Position numbers and translations under genes: made by a program. A model generated the notes under the pieces. That model worked only from the letters and a program-made list of their open reading frames with translations. It ran no database searches and had not been told where the DNA came from. From Actinomycetota bacterium (GTDB lineage Bacteria; Actinomycetota; Acidimicrobiia; Spongiisociales; UBA4744), in NCBI GenBank assembly GCA_013152275.1, contig JAADGS010000081.1, forward strand, positions 1 to 49,871: a stretch of DNA of 49,871 nucleotides. The letters are read 5' to 3'. The number at the start of each line of letters is the position of its first letter. Position 1 is the stretch's first letter. This document shows, piece by piece, positions 1-8,457 of the stretch.

Positions 1-225
1 TGGTCGCCGCCTGGCGCGACCCCGTCCCCATCCTCCGAGTCCCCTAAGCAGGACGATTCCCGTCGTGTGCCCGCTACGTTCCGTCGGATCCGGACACACG
101 GGGTGTACTGCCCGCAAGAGGGGGATCGCTTGTGGCGGTCGTTGTTTCCGGTAGCTGTGTTGCCCGGTCTCGTCGGACCCGTCGGTTTGTGAACCGAGTG
201 TCGAGGTTGGACAAAGAAGAGGGTG
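1..225. other. no gene recognised left of the insertion sequence
   Basis: I see no coding region, RNA gene or clear regulatory site here. Open frames are short and have no recognisable protein motif. It is simply the left flank of the insertion sequence and the edge of the window. Confidence 0.5.
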
Positions 226-229
226 CTAG
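226..229. repeat. CTAG, putative target duplication (left)
   Basis: CTAG stands directly outside the left inverted repeat and again outside the right one (1892-1895). The sequence is itself palindromic, so it could be the last 4 bp of the inverted repeat instead of a duplicated target. Confidence 0.5.
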
Positions 230-245
230 GAGCGTGGGTCAGTAT
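230..245 (+). repeat. left inverted repeat of the insertion sequence
   Basis: Sixteen bases matching 14 of 16 positions of the reverse complement of 1876-1891. It lies just outside the transposase frame, as expected for an IS end. Confidence 0.8.
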
Positions 246-307
246 CTGCTGGTGAAGAGGCCGGTTGGTCCTCGCGTTTGTGGTTGGGTTCGACGAGAAT
301 CGTGGGT

Positions 308-1774
308 ATGGGAAACAACTGTGGTGATGAGACACTTTTCGAGGTGGCCGACGACGGTGTCCCTGTGGTGGGGAGGGTTCCTGCGGGGAGGTCGAAGGTG
401 TTCCGTCGTTACGATCCGGACCAGTCGTTCCTGATGCCGCCGTCTCTTGATGATTGGCTCCCGCAGGAGCATACGGCCCGGTTCGTTGGGGAGGTGGTTG
501 ACGGGTTGTTGGACCTGTCGGTGGTCTACGACTCGTATGTTTCAGCGTCTGGTGCGCCGCCGTATGACCCCGCAATGATGTTGAAGCTCCTGTTGTATGC
601 GTATTCGACGGGGGTGACGTCGTCTCGGGAGATGGAACGCCGCTGTCACGTCGATGTGGCGTTCCGTTGGCTGTCGGCGAATGCCGCTCCGGATTACCGG
701 TCGATCGCCCGGTTCCGTCGCCGTCACCTGGTGGCGTTGGACGACTTGTTCACCCAGGTGCTTGTCCTGTGCTTAGAAGCAGGACTCGTCACGTTGGGTC
801 GGGTCGCTTTGGACGGCACGAAGCTGCGGGCGTCTGCTTCTCGGCATAAGGCGATGAGCTATGGGCGTCTCGGACCCAGGATCGGCCAGCTTGAGGCCGA
901 GGTGGCGGCGATCCTTGCCGACGCTGAAGCCGTCGACCGTGCAGAAGACGAAGAGTTTGGCGAGGACCGGCGTGGTGATGAGGTCCCCCCAGAGCTTGCC
1001 CGTCGGGAGTCCCGTCTCGCCAAGCTGCGTGCAGCGAAAGAAGCCATCGAGGCCGAGGCCGCAGACAAGGCAGCCGGCAAGGCGGCCGGCAAGGCCGCAA
1101 AGGACGGCGCCGACGAGACCGGGATCAGCGAGGCGGCGGCGACAGCGGCTGCTGGGGCGACCCCCGCTGATCGGGCGCAACGGAGTTTCACGGATCCGCA
1201 AGCCAGGATGATGAAAACTGTTGACGGTTTCCATTACGCCTATAACGCCTAGGCCGTCGTCGACGAATACTCCCAAGTCGTCATAGCGGCGAACGTCACC
1301 GATCAGGCAGGCGACGTCGCGCAGCTCATCCCCATGATCGACGCTGCGACCGCCAGTCTCGCCGATGCCGGTATCGAAGCTGTCCCGAACATGTTTCTCG
1401 CCGATGCGGGCTACTGCTCCCAAGACAACCTGGAACAGATCTCGGATACGAAGGTCAACGCTTTGATAGCCACGGGGCGGATCAGACGTAACGAGCGGGT
1501 ACCCGACACGCCGAGAGGGCCGATCCCGAAAGACGCGACCCGGCGCGAACGGATGGCACGCCGGCTGCGTACCAAGACCGGGCGGGCCGACTACGCCAGA
1601 CGCAAAGCCATCGTCGAACCAGCATTCGGACAGATGAAAGTCCGCCAACACGCCGGACATCTCCGGCTACGAGGAATCGCCGGAGCGCAAGGCGAATGGA
1701 CACTGCATGTCATCTGCCACAACCTGCGCAAACTCGCCAACGCCGCCAACCCGGCACCGGTCGCAGCTACCTGA
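308..1774 (+). pseudogene. IS1182-family transposase, interrupted by a TAG stop
   Basis: The reading frame continues unchanged from 308 to 1774 except for TAG at 1250-1252. The first part carries the N-terminal transposase domain and the first catalytic Asp (VALDGTK). A Lys/Ala/Glu-rich linker follows. After the stop the frame resumes with AVVDEYSQVV, the second Asp (FLADAGY) and the catalytic Glu (VEPAFGQMK). In this family the interrupted motif normally reads YNAQAVVD, so a single C-to-T change (CAG to TAG) explains the stop. ATG 308 is preferred over upstream TTG 278 because it begins the conserved part. No frameshift is seen, so the lesion looks young. Confidence 0.85.
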
Positions 1775-1875
1775 CCCGCCGCCCCGTCAACACCCAGCGT
1801 CGCGTGCGGAGAACATCGCGACAAGCGAGAGTCAAAAGCTGGACCGGACACGAACCAGCAAAGATCCGTCAACTA

Positions 1876-1891
1876 ATACCGACCCATGCTC
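1876..1891 (-). repeat. right inverted repeat of the insertion sequence
   Basis: Reverse complement matches the left end at 14 of 16 positions; followed by CTAG at 1892-1895, the likely right copy of the target duplication. Confidence 0.8.
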
Positions 1892-2149
1892 CTAGGAGAC
1901 CAGGAGGTCGAGATTGCAGGGAGAAGACGGGCCGGACTCGAGGCGCCGTCACCCTCCTGCACACGGCCACAGAGGGGAGAGGCGGCTTCGATGTGCGCCG
2001 ATGCCGTCCACCTCGATGGGAAACCACCGGTCGAGCCGTATCCGCCGCCCTTCGGATCATCCTGGTGGCAGCGCTCCCGCAGGGAAACGCCGTCGATGTC
2101 GGCCGGCTGTCACGACATGCGCCCTCCATGATTCCGACACGTTGTCGAG

Positions 2150-2155
2150 TAGGAT
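2150..2155 (+). promoter_or_regulatory. TAGGAT, putative -10 box of a leaderless mRNA
   Basis: TANNNT hexamer ending 7 nt before the ATG at 2163, with no purine-rich ribosome site between. Same arrangement recurs at several starts in this window. Confidence 0.45.
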
Positions 2156-2162
2156 TCCCACG

Positions 2163-3062
2163 ATGAATGCGATCACGCTGCGAGACGTCACCAAGCGCTA
2201 TGGCTCGGTGACCGCCGTCGCCGGTCTGACGACGACCATCCCAGCGGGAGCGCTCACCGGCTTCCTCGGGCCCAACGGCGCCGGGAAGACCACCACGTTC
2301 CGCTCGATCCTCGGTCTCACCCGGCTGACGTCGGGCACGATCGAGGTGCTGGGCATGCAGGTTGGTCCCGACACGCCGGCGATCGTGAAGAGGGTGGGGG
2401 CGGTGGTGGAGGAGCCCGGGGTCCAGGAGACGCTGAACGGCAGGGACAACCTGCGCGTCGCGGCACGCGAGCTGGGAGTGGGTGACGATCAGATCCCGAA
2501 GTTGTTGGAGTTCGTCGAATTGAGCGAGGACGCCGGTCGCAAGGTGAAGGGGTATTCGAAGGGCATGCGCCAGCGGCTGGCGTTGGGGATGGCGCTCCTG
2601 GGGGATCCCGATGTGCTGCTGCTGGACGAACCGCTCGACGGGCTCGATCCCGCCGGCCAGGCCAAATTCAAACGCCTGCTACGTGGGCTGGTCGATCAGG
2701 GACGCGCATCGGTGGTGGTGTCGAGTCACAACCTGGCGGAGGTCGAACAACTCGCCGATCACGTGGTGATCATCAGCCGGGGGCGGCTCGTTGCGGCGGG
2801 CACGCTCGAAGACATCGTCGGGCCCGCCCAGGGAGTGATGGTGGAGATCGCCGATTCGGAAAATGCCGCCGCGGTGCTGCGTTCCGCCGGGTTCGAGGTG
2901 CATGTGGGGGAGAGGAGTCTGGAGGTGGTCGGCCAAGGCGTCGACGGCCCGGCGGTGTCCCGTGCCCTGGCGGTCGCGGATCTCTACCCGGAGCGGATCA
3001 CGCCCAACCGTTCCAACCTCGAGCAGCGCTTCCTCGAACTGACCGAGGGTGAGGCGCCATGA
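2163..3062 (+). CDS. ABC-2 type transporter, ATP-binding protein
   Basis: A 299-residue ABC ATPase that would power an exporter with the permease encoded next. Walker A GPNGAGKT is at residues 36-43, the signature is the SKGMRQR variant (131-137) usual for ABC-2 systems, and Walker B DVLLLDEP is at 149-156, followed by the D-loop GLDP. The last roughly 90 residues form the accessory domain found in drug or lipid exporters of the CcmA/NatA/BcrA type. ATG 2163 is chosen because the conserved MNAITLRDVTKRYG start begins there; the open frame upstream has no homology features. It overlaps the permease start by 4 nt (ATGA), so the two are translationally coupled. The substrate cannot be told from sequence. 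Confidence 0.9.
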   Translation: MNAITLRDVTKRYGSVTAVAGLTTTIPAGALTGFLGPNGAGKTTTFRSILGLTRLTSGTIEVLGMQVGPDTPAIVKRVGAVVEEPGVQETLNGRDNLRVAARELGVGDDQIPKLLEFVELSEDAGRKVKGYSKGMRQRLALGMALLGDPDVLLLDEPLDGLDPAGQAKFKRLLRGLVDQGRASVVVSSHNLAEVEQLADHVVIISRGRLVAAGTLEDIVGPAQGVMVEIADSENAAAVLRSAGFEVHVGERSLEVVGQGVDGPAVSRALAVADLYPERITPNRSNLEQRFLELTEGEAP

Positions 3063-3832
3063 GTGGGCTGATCCGCGCCGAGATCATCAAACTCATCCAT
3101 CGCAAGCTCTACTGGGTCCTGTCGATCGTGCTGTTGGCTCTCGTAGGGCTGTTGGTGTTCGTGATGCTGGTGCTGCCCAAGCTGGTGCCCCAAGACGTGC
3201 AGGGGCTCACGCTGCCGGCGGTGTCCGATGTGATCACGTTGGGGGCGCAGCAGATCCTCGGACAGTCCTGGTTTCCGCTCATTCTCGCCGTCGTGGCACT
3301 CGGCACCGATGTGAGCCGAACCATCTGGGCATCCTCACTGACGCGCGACGCGCGGAGATGGGCGCATCTGATCGCACGGCTTCTGGTGTTCTGGCCGGCG
3401 GTGTTGCTCACCTCACTCGTGTTGGTGCTCGTGTGGACGGTCGCGGCGTCCATCCTGATCGGCGGCCCCGTCGGGCTGGGGGTGGCCGGATGGCTCGCAC
3501 TCGTCTGGAAGGCGGCGCTGATCGAGCTGGCATGGGTGGCGATCGGGTTGTTCGCCATCGCGGTGTTTCGTTCCACCGGTATCGCCATCGGTGTGGCCTT
3601 GGCCTTCTCGTTCATCGAGGGACTCCTGACGTTTTGGTCTGTGTATCGGCCGATCTCGCTGTCAAAAGCCTCGACATCATTGCTCGGAGGGTTCGGCGCA
3701 GCAGGGTCCGCTCCGTATAGGAGTCTGCTGGGGGCGGGGATGTCGCAGTTCCATGCCGTGGTCGTACTGGTCGGATGGGCGGCGGTGATGCTGGTGGGAG
3801 CATGGGCCGGTCTTCGGTATCGGGACCCGTGA
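3059..3832 (+). CDS. ABC-2 type transporter, permease protein
   Basis: A 257-residue integral membrane protein with about six hydrophobic segments, starting with a helix around residues 18-40 and ending with one around 235-255. This topology and the 4-nt overlap with the preceding ATPase identify it as the membrane half of an ABC-2 exporter. The N-terminal MSGLIRAEIIKLIHRK is the usual cytoplasmic amphipathic stretch of such permeases. Nothing marks the cargo. The pair has no other operon partners: a decayed gene follows. Confidence 0.85.
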   Translation: MSGLIRAEIIKLIHRKLYWVLSIVLLALVGLLVFVMLVLPKLVPQDVQGLTLPAVSDVITLGAQQILGQSWFPLILAVVALGTDVSRTIWASSLTRDARRWAHLIARLLVFWPAVLLTSLVLVLVWTVAASILIGGPVGLGVAGWLALVWKAALIELAWVAIGLFAIAVFRSTGIAIGVALAFSFIEGLLTFWSVYRPISLSKASTSLLGGFGAAGSAPYRSLLGAGMSQFHAVVVLVGWAAVMLVGAWAGLRYRDP

Positions 3833-3929
3833 CCCAACCGACCGGGCCGGTGCCGGCGGGCGACCCGTCCGACTAAGTCGAGATGACGCGCGATGCCGGG
3901 CACACATGGCAAGAATGTGCAGAATAGGA

Positions 3930-4535
3930 ACTGCCAGGGAGGTCTTGGACATGGGGTCCGGCAGGGGAGTTGCAGCCTGCCATCTGGCCGAAAACTATGG
4001 CTGTCGCGTCATCGGCACATGTCGGAGAACATGATCGAGTATGCGAGCGAGATGGCAAAGAGAAGGGGACTGGTACCTTGACCGGCAACCTTTGCGGCGT
4101 TCTGTGGGCCGGGAACGCCGCTTGCTGCGTTCTCCGCCTCGACGCACCTGCCGGGGGGCCTTCGTTGTGCGGGTCTTGCCATCGATATCGGATCGACCCG
4201 ACAACTCGACTCGAACGAAAGGGCCGGGTCGATCCGTGTCGACCAGGCGTTCCTGCCTCGGCATCGACACCCCGAACGTTACCGGCCAAGGCACCAGATG
4301 CGACGGCGAGTTTCAGAAGAGCAGATGCACACAAGCTGCCATTTGAAGATGGCGTCTTCGATATCGTCGTGGCGGAATGCACGACCGTACTTCCGGACAA
4401 GGAACGAGCATTCTCGGCATTCATTCGGGTGACAAAGCTTGGCGCGTCCGTCGGTGATCTGGAGATGACCTGGCAAAAGCCACCACCACGGGAGTTGGTG
4501 GACAAGGTTTGTTTCGCGCGCGGTGCATCACCTGC
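3930..4535 (+). pseudogene. SAM-dependent methyltransferase remnant split by an insertion
   Basis: Pieces of a class I methyltransferase can be read in three different frames. At about 3942 the SAM-binding motif I VLDMGSGRGVAACHLAENYG is seen; then, in a second frame, SENMIEYASEMAKRRGL (about 4021-4071); then after a 228-bp insertion, in the third frame, FRRADAHKLPFEDGVFDIVV and the DLEMTWQKPPPRELVDKV stretch (to about 4510). The order of motifs is right for a UbiE/arsenite-methyltransferase-like protein. No start codon precedes motif I and the C-terminal part is absent. It is therefore a truncated, multiply shifted and interrupted gene. Confidence 0.75.
4070..4297. mobile_element. 228-bp inverted-repeat element, MITE-like
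   Basis: The outer ends are CTGGTACCTTGACCGGCAAC at 4070-4089 and, on the other strand, CTGGTGCCTTGGCCGGTAAC from 4297 inward; 17 of 20 positions agree and similarity fades over about 30 nt. It interrupts the methyltransferase remnant exactly between two conserved motifs, and no protein is encoded inside. An internal hairpin has arms GGATCGACCC and GGGTCGATCC. This fits a short non-autonomous transposable element. I see no second copy or source element in the window. Confidence 0.6.
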
Positions 4536-4540
4536 CTCAT

Positions 4541-4959
4541 GAACCGCCGCCCCGTGCTCGGACAGGCCCGGCCAGGGCATTCACGTTGGGACTGCTTGCG
4601 GCAGGTGGATGTGGGGAAACCGGCGGGACGGTAGCTTTCGGCTCGCCGGCACGCTGTACCGCCAAGGCAGGGAGCTGGACGCCGACGCCGCTTCGAGCCG
4701 TTCCGAACGGTCTGTCCTCCGGCGCCTCGTTGCATCACGAAGGCTCAGCAGCTTGATGGCCGAAGGGAGAAGGGCTGTCTGTGAGGGAACCCTGGGCGCC
4801 GGGTGAGGGTACGGGTGTGGTGGCCGATTCGAAGGTGGCGCTCAGAGTCGAAGTTCCATGGATCTCACGCTGTTGCGAGTGCGTATCGTGACTGTCGGAC
4901 GCGGTATCCACTCCGAGAACAACAACGGACCATCGGGGATGCCTCCGAGACGGGACGAC
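4541..4959. other. 419 bp with no recognised gene
   Basis: This lies between the methyltransferase remnant and the 3' end of the minus-strand cytochrome gene. Frames here show no known motif and no ribosome site. It may hold further decayed coding sequence, but nothing can be supported. Confidence 0.5.
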
Positions 4960-7053
4960 TCAGGATTCGGGAGCACCGTTGGAGATCCAGTCTTCGATCA
5001 TCTGGATCTGTGCATCGGAAAGGCTTCCCGACGGTGGCATCGGGCCGCCGAAGTCCTGGGAGCCCAGGAGCTTTTGGAGCACGATACTGGCATCGGGGTC
5101 ACCCGGCACGATGACGGGAGCATTGTCGCCACTGGTCATCACCGACTGGTAGCTGGAGGCATCCCATCCTCCGAGAGAACCGTGACACATCGAGCAGTCG
5201 GCGTCGAAGAGAGGCTTGATGTCGGCGACGAAGGTCGGTTCCTCCGTGGCAGTTGTGGGCCCGCCGGCGAGGGTGCGAATGAATCCAACCAGGTCTTCGA
5301 TCTGATGGGTCGTCAGAACCTGCCCCCAGGCGATCATTGCCGTGGCGGGGTGGCCGAGCTGGATCGTGGTGATGATCTCGGAGTCGCTGTTCGCGTCCTG
5401 GAACGCCGGGTCGATGAGCGATGGGCCGATCCCGCCGGACCCGTCGGCTGCATGGCATTGCGAACAGAACTCGTCCCAAATCTGCTGCGAGCTTCCTGCC
5501 ACCTGCTGAGGCGCGATCTCGGGAGGCAGCTCGACCGGCGGGTTCTTCTCCCATGACCGCAGGAACGCGACGACTGCGTCGATCTGGTCTTCGCTGAGCG
5601 GGCCGCCCGAGGCAACGCCGAACGGCGACATTCCCAGATCCGGCTGGCCTTTCGTTATGATCGCTTTGATCGTTGCGTTGTCGTGGGTGCCGAGATACTG
5701 GCTGGCGCTGATGGGAACGATGACTCTCGTCGGGTTGGAGGGGAGTGGGCCGCCTTCTCCAAATTCGCCGTGACACATCGAGCAGTTCTGGGAGAAGATC
5801 CGCTGACCCACGACTTCCGGGGCTCCCTTCGCCACCTTGACCGTGTAGGCCACCAGGGCATCGATCTGCTCGTTCGTGAGGACGTCTCCCCAGATGGGCA
5901 TCGTTTCATGCTCGGTACCCTCGGAGATCGCCTTGTACGCCGCATCCACCGTCGCGGCCGCGGGTACCCGTTTCCCGTGACAGGATGAGCAGTGTTGTGC
6001 GAAGAGCTTGTCTCCTCCCGGAGCCGACGCCGGGTCGACAACATACCGGGCCAGGGTCACGATGTCCTCGTCGGGAAGCTGGCCCGACCAGGACGGCATC
6101 GTCCGATGTCGGCCGCCTTTCATGATGATCGAGCGAACTTCGGTCTCGTCGGAGACACTGACTCCTGTGCCGTGACAGGTCGCGCAGTTTGCCGCGAAAA
6201 GGCGTTGGCCGTCAGGAGCGATGAGGAAGTTGACGAGGGCCGTTACGGCCGAAGGGTCGAGTTTGACGCTCCAGTTGGGAACATCGAGACCCTCGTGCGG
6301 CGCGAAGCCGGCCTCGAGGGCATCGCGAAGCCGGAACGGATCCGACTCTGCGAGGTCTGTGGCTTGATGGCACTCGGCACATTCGTCCCGGAAGACAGCC
6401 CAGCCGTTTGGTGTGGTGATGAAACCGACGAGGGCGTCGATCTCGTCGACGGAGAGGTCGGCACCCCACGCTGGCATGCCTTCGTGGCTGCCTTGTGCGA
6501 TGACTGCGTGCAGGTCGGTCCCCGGAGGAACCGCCAGGGAGGGGCCATGGCATGCGGCGCAGTTGGCGGCGTAGAGGGCGGCGACCTTGTCGGGCTGCTC
6601 CTCGCCGGCCAGTGGTGCCTGTTGACGGAGTGCTTGCACGGTCAGTGCGACGACTCCCACCAGCACCAGAGCCGTCACGCCGGTGATGCCGAGGCGGTCG
6701 CGGTAGTGGCGTCGAGGAGATCGGTCGAGAAGGGGCAGCGCGAAGAGCAGGCCGACGGCGATCGCCGGGATGACGATCACGCCGATCACCTCGAGATTGC
6801 CTGGGAAATACTTGAGGAGCTGGAAGACGAACAGGAAGTACCACTCCGGTCGTGGCATGTATGTCGCGTCTGCCGGGTTGGCCCTTGCTTCGAGCGGCGA
6901 GCCGAAGAAGTAGGCAAGGGCAACCAGAGCGATGAACACGATGAACATGACGACGGCGTCTTTGAAGATCGCTTCAGGGAAGAAGGAGATGCCCTTCTTC
7001 TTCTTCTCTTCCTCGTATTCGGCGAGGTATCGGCGTCGTTCTTCTTCGTTCAT
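4960..7053 (-). CDS. cytochrome b6f-type subunit IV fused to seven cytochrome c heme motifs
   Basis: A 697-residue protein completing the quinol-oxidising cytochrome b. Residues 1-150 resemble subunit IV (the C-terminal half of cytochrome b), with membrane helices near 32-50, 90-110 and 125-145 and the quinol-site motif PEWY at 69-72. After that come seven CXXCH motifs, the first at 165-169 (CAACH), each in a class I cytochrome c fold with a distal Met-Pro-like GMPAW, TMPSW or TMPIW segment for several. The last repeat resembles the planctomycete-type cytochrome c. The heme part should face outward. ATG 7053 overlaps the cytochrome b6 stop by 4 nt and begins the conserved MNEEERRR; the upstream extension is frame shadow. 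Typical actinobacterial QcrC carries two hemes on a separate chain, so a seven-heme fusion to subunit IV is unusual. Confidence 0.9.
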   Translation of the reverse strand: MNEEERRRYLAEYEEEKKKKGISFFPEAIFKDAVVMFIVFIALVALAYFFGSPLEARANPADATYMPRPEWYFLFVFQLLKYFPGNLEVIGVIVIPAIAVGLLFALPLLDRSPRRHYRDRLGITGVTALVLVGVVALTVQALRQQAPLAGEEQPDKVAALYAANCAACHGPSLAVPPGTDLHAVIAQGSHEGMPAWGADLSVDEIDALVGFITTPNGWAVFRDECAECHQATDLAESDPFRLRDALEAGFAPHEGLDVPNWSVKLDPSAVTALVNFLIAPDGQRLFAANCATCHGTGVSVSDETEVRSIIMKGGRHRTMPSWSGQLPDEDIVTLARYVVDPASAPGGDKLFAQHCSSCHGKRVPAAATVDAAYKAISEGTEHETMPIWGDVLTNEQIDALVAYTVKVAKGAPEVVGQRIFSQNCSMCHGEFGEGGPLPSNPTRVIVPISASQYLGTHDNATIKAIITKGQPDLGMSPFGVASGGPLSEDQIDAVVAFLRSWEKNPPVELPPEIAPQQVAGSSQQIWDEFCSQCHAADGSGGIGPSLIDPAFQDANSDSEIITTIQLGHPATAMIAWGQVLTTHQIEDLVGFIRTLAGGPTTATEEPTFVADIKPLFDADCSMCHGSLGGWDASSYQSVMTSGDNAPVIVPGDPDASIVLQKLLGSQDFGGPMPPSGSLSDAQIQMIEDWISNGAPES

Positions 7054-7709
7054 TTCGATCGTTGTCGCTTCGGGGGCGCACTGATGCTGATGCGAACGAC
7101 GAGGAACAGGTGGATGCCGAGCAGCACGAGCAGCGCGGCCGGCAGCACCCAAACGTGGGTGCCGAAGAAGCGGGTCAGGGTTACCGCGGAGAGCTCGTCA
7201 CCGCCGCGAGCGACGCGAAGGAGCCACTCTCCGATGCCGGGGACGACGGCGATGATGCGAGTACCGACCGTGGTCGCCCAGTAGGCCTTCTGGTCCCAGG
7301 GGAGGAGGTAGCCGGTGAATCCGAAACCAAACACGATGAGCAGGAGCAAGACACCGGTGAACCACGTGATCTCCCGCGGGTATTTGTAGGCACCGTGGAA
7401 GATGACCCTGAGCATGTGCAGGACGGCGAGCAGCACCATCGCGCTGGCACCCCAGTGGTGCAGTCCCCGGATGAGCCAGCCCGCCGACACCCCCGTGGTG
7501 ATGTATTGGACACTGGCGTAGGCGTCCTGGGGACTCGGCACGTAGTAGATGGACAGCAGAATGCCGGTGACGATCTGGTTGATGGCCACGAACAGCGTCG
7601 CCGACCCGAGGGTGTACAGCCAGTTCACCTTCGGAATCTTGCGCAGGAAGAGAGTTTCCCAGATCCGGCGCCAGCCGGTGCGGTCGTCGATCCAGTCTGC
7701 GAGTGTCAT
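7050..7709 (-). CDS. petB: cytochrome b6-type quinol oxidase subunit
   Basis: A 219-residue membrane protein with four helices, forming the heme-binding half of the cytochrome b of a bc/b6f complex. Likely heme ligands are His84 and His98 (helix B, 14 apart) and His185 and His200 (helix D, 15 apart); the 15-residue spacing in helix D is the b6f-type pattern. The protein has no cysteine, so it lacks the covalent extra heme attachment found in chloroplast b6 and some Firmicutes. It is translationally coupled on both sides: 4-nt overlap with the Rieske gene before it and with the subunit IV fusion after it. Confidence 0.92.
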   Translation of the reverse strand: MTLADWIDDRTGWRRIWETLFLRKIPKVNWLYTLGSATLFVAINQIVTGILLSIYYVPSPQDAYASVQYITTGVSAGWLIRGLHHWGASAMVLLAVLHMLRVIFHGAYKYPREITWFTGVLLLLIVFGFGFTGYLLPWDQKAYWATTVGTRIIAVVPGIGEWLLRVARGGDELSAVTLTRFFGTHVWVLPAALLVLLGIHLFLVVRISISAPPKRQRSK

Positions 7710-8182
7710 ACGTCCCAGTGCACCTCGAGTTGTTCACCTTCGACGCGCACATCGAAGGATTCGAGTGGTTTTGGCGGTGGTCCATCGAGCACCTGGCCGG
7801 TTTTGGAGAATACACCGTTGTGGCAAGGGCAGAAGAACGACTGCTCTTTTTCGACCCACCGAACCCGGCAGCCGAGATGGGTGCAGACGTTCGAGAGTGC
7901 GAGGTAGTCGCGGCCATTGTCCGTGAGAACGTAGACACCCGTCTCCTCCGTCTGGGTGACCCAGCCGGTGGTGCGATCGATCTGTGCCTTGAAGAGAGTC
8001 GGGGTGCCCATCTCGACCTGTCGAGTCGAACCGATCGGGACCCAGACGTCCTCGAGGCCGTCCTTGGAGGCCGGAGCGACCACGTAGGCGATCGCGGGAA
8101 CGCCGAAGCCGGCGGCGATAAGCCCGCCGATGGCCGCAACCATCTTCGAAAGAAGTGTGCGGCGACTTAGATCATCAGTCAC
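7706..8182 (-). CDS. petC: Rieske iron-sulfur protein of the bc complex
   Basis: A 158-residue Rieske protein. The [2Fe-2S] ligands lie in CTHLGC (100-105) and CPCHNG (118-123). An N-terminal SRRTLLSK followed by a hydrophobic stretch (about 14-35) is a Tat-type signal anchor, as expected for a cofactor-loaded Rieske protein. The start is GTG 8182, preceded by GGAGGGG 8-9 nt upstream. It is the first gene of the bc module and has its own promoter-like sequence upstream. Compared with typical actinobacterial QcrA, which is over 300 residues with three helices, this is a short single-anchor form as in b6f or proteobacterial complexes. Confidence 0.93.
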   Translation of the reverse strand: MTDDLSRRTLLSKMVAAIGGLIAAGFGVPAIAYVVAPASKDGLEDVWVPIGSTRQVEMGTPTLFKAQIDRTTGWVTQTEETGVYVLTDNGRDYLALSNVCTHLGCRVRWVEKEQSFFCPCHNGVFSKTGQVLDGPPPKPLESFDVRVEGEQLEVHWDV

Positions 8183-8457
8183 TGTGGTTTCCCCTCCGCG
8201 GCCCAGAGTGTACGGCTTGGGACATCAGGAGGCCAAATGGCGGTCTATAACGCGGTGAGGGGTCCGATGGGACTCCTCATGGCGGCGTTCCCTGGCTTGC
8301 CAAGGCCGGGTTATACGGCGCCGCTGCCGGCGATGCCGTCGTGGGGTGTCTCGAGGACCCGGGATTTGTTCCGGGTGCAAGTCCGTCCTCCGCCGCACAG
8401 TCGTGGTACTCGTGCGAAGGAACTCCGTACGGCCGGGCTTGGTGCGAACGGGCACGT
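8183..8457 (-). other. 275-bp intergenic gap with hairpin and promoter
   Basis: The only sizeable gap in the minus-strand respiratory gene run. Near the end of the NHL gene a hairpin has arms ACCCGG (8357-8362) and CCGGGT (8371-8376). The promoter at 8207-8236 lies at the other end. No gene is seen in between. Confidence 0.5.
8207..8236 (-). promoter_or_regulatory. putative promoter of the Rieske-b6-subunit IV module
   Basis: On the minus strand TTGGCC (8236-8231) and TACACT (8212-8207) are separated by 18 nt, about 25 nt before the GTG start. This suggests that the bc genes can be transcribed apart from the upstream cytochrome genes. Confidence 0.5.

Larger units (their letters stand above)
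230..1891 (+). mobile_element. IS1182-like insertion sequence, 1662 bp
   Basis: The element is bounded by imperfect inverted repeats: GAGCGTGGGTCAGTAT at 230-245 and, on the other strand, GAGCATGGGTCGGTAT at 1876-1891 (14 of 16 identical). CTAG flanks both ends. It holds one long transposase frame with an N-terminal transposase domain and a DDE catalytic core of the IS1182/IS5-related kind. Length and one-gene organisation suit this group. The transposase is interrupted by a stop codon, so this copy is probably immobile unless a full-length transposase acts from elsewhere. Confidence 0.85.

Noticed and set aside
1250-1252. TAG in the transposase as recoded amber
   Set aside because: The conserved residue is Gln (CAG) and one transition explains it; no pyrrolysine or other recoding signal is seen.
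3970-4542. 190-residue frame as an intact methyltransferase
   Set aside because: It begins inside the split gene, runs through the inserted element, and lacks motif I in frame.
5992-7284. Long plus-strand frame opposite the heptaheme fusion
   Set aside because: Its protein is an antisense shadow (many Asp, Arg, Glu, Val, no domain); the minus-strand frame has clear heme motifs.
8340-8420. Cobalamin riboswitch-like string (GGGTGCAAGTCC) before the Rieske gene
   Set aside because: It lies on the wrong strand relative to the genes, lacks the remaining conserved boxes, and the hairpin at 8357-8376 explains part of it.
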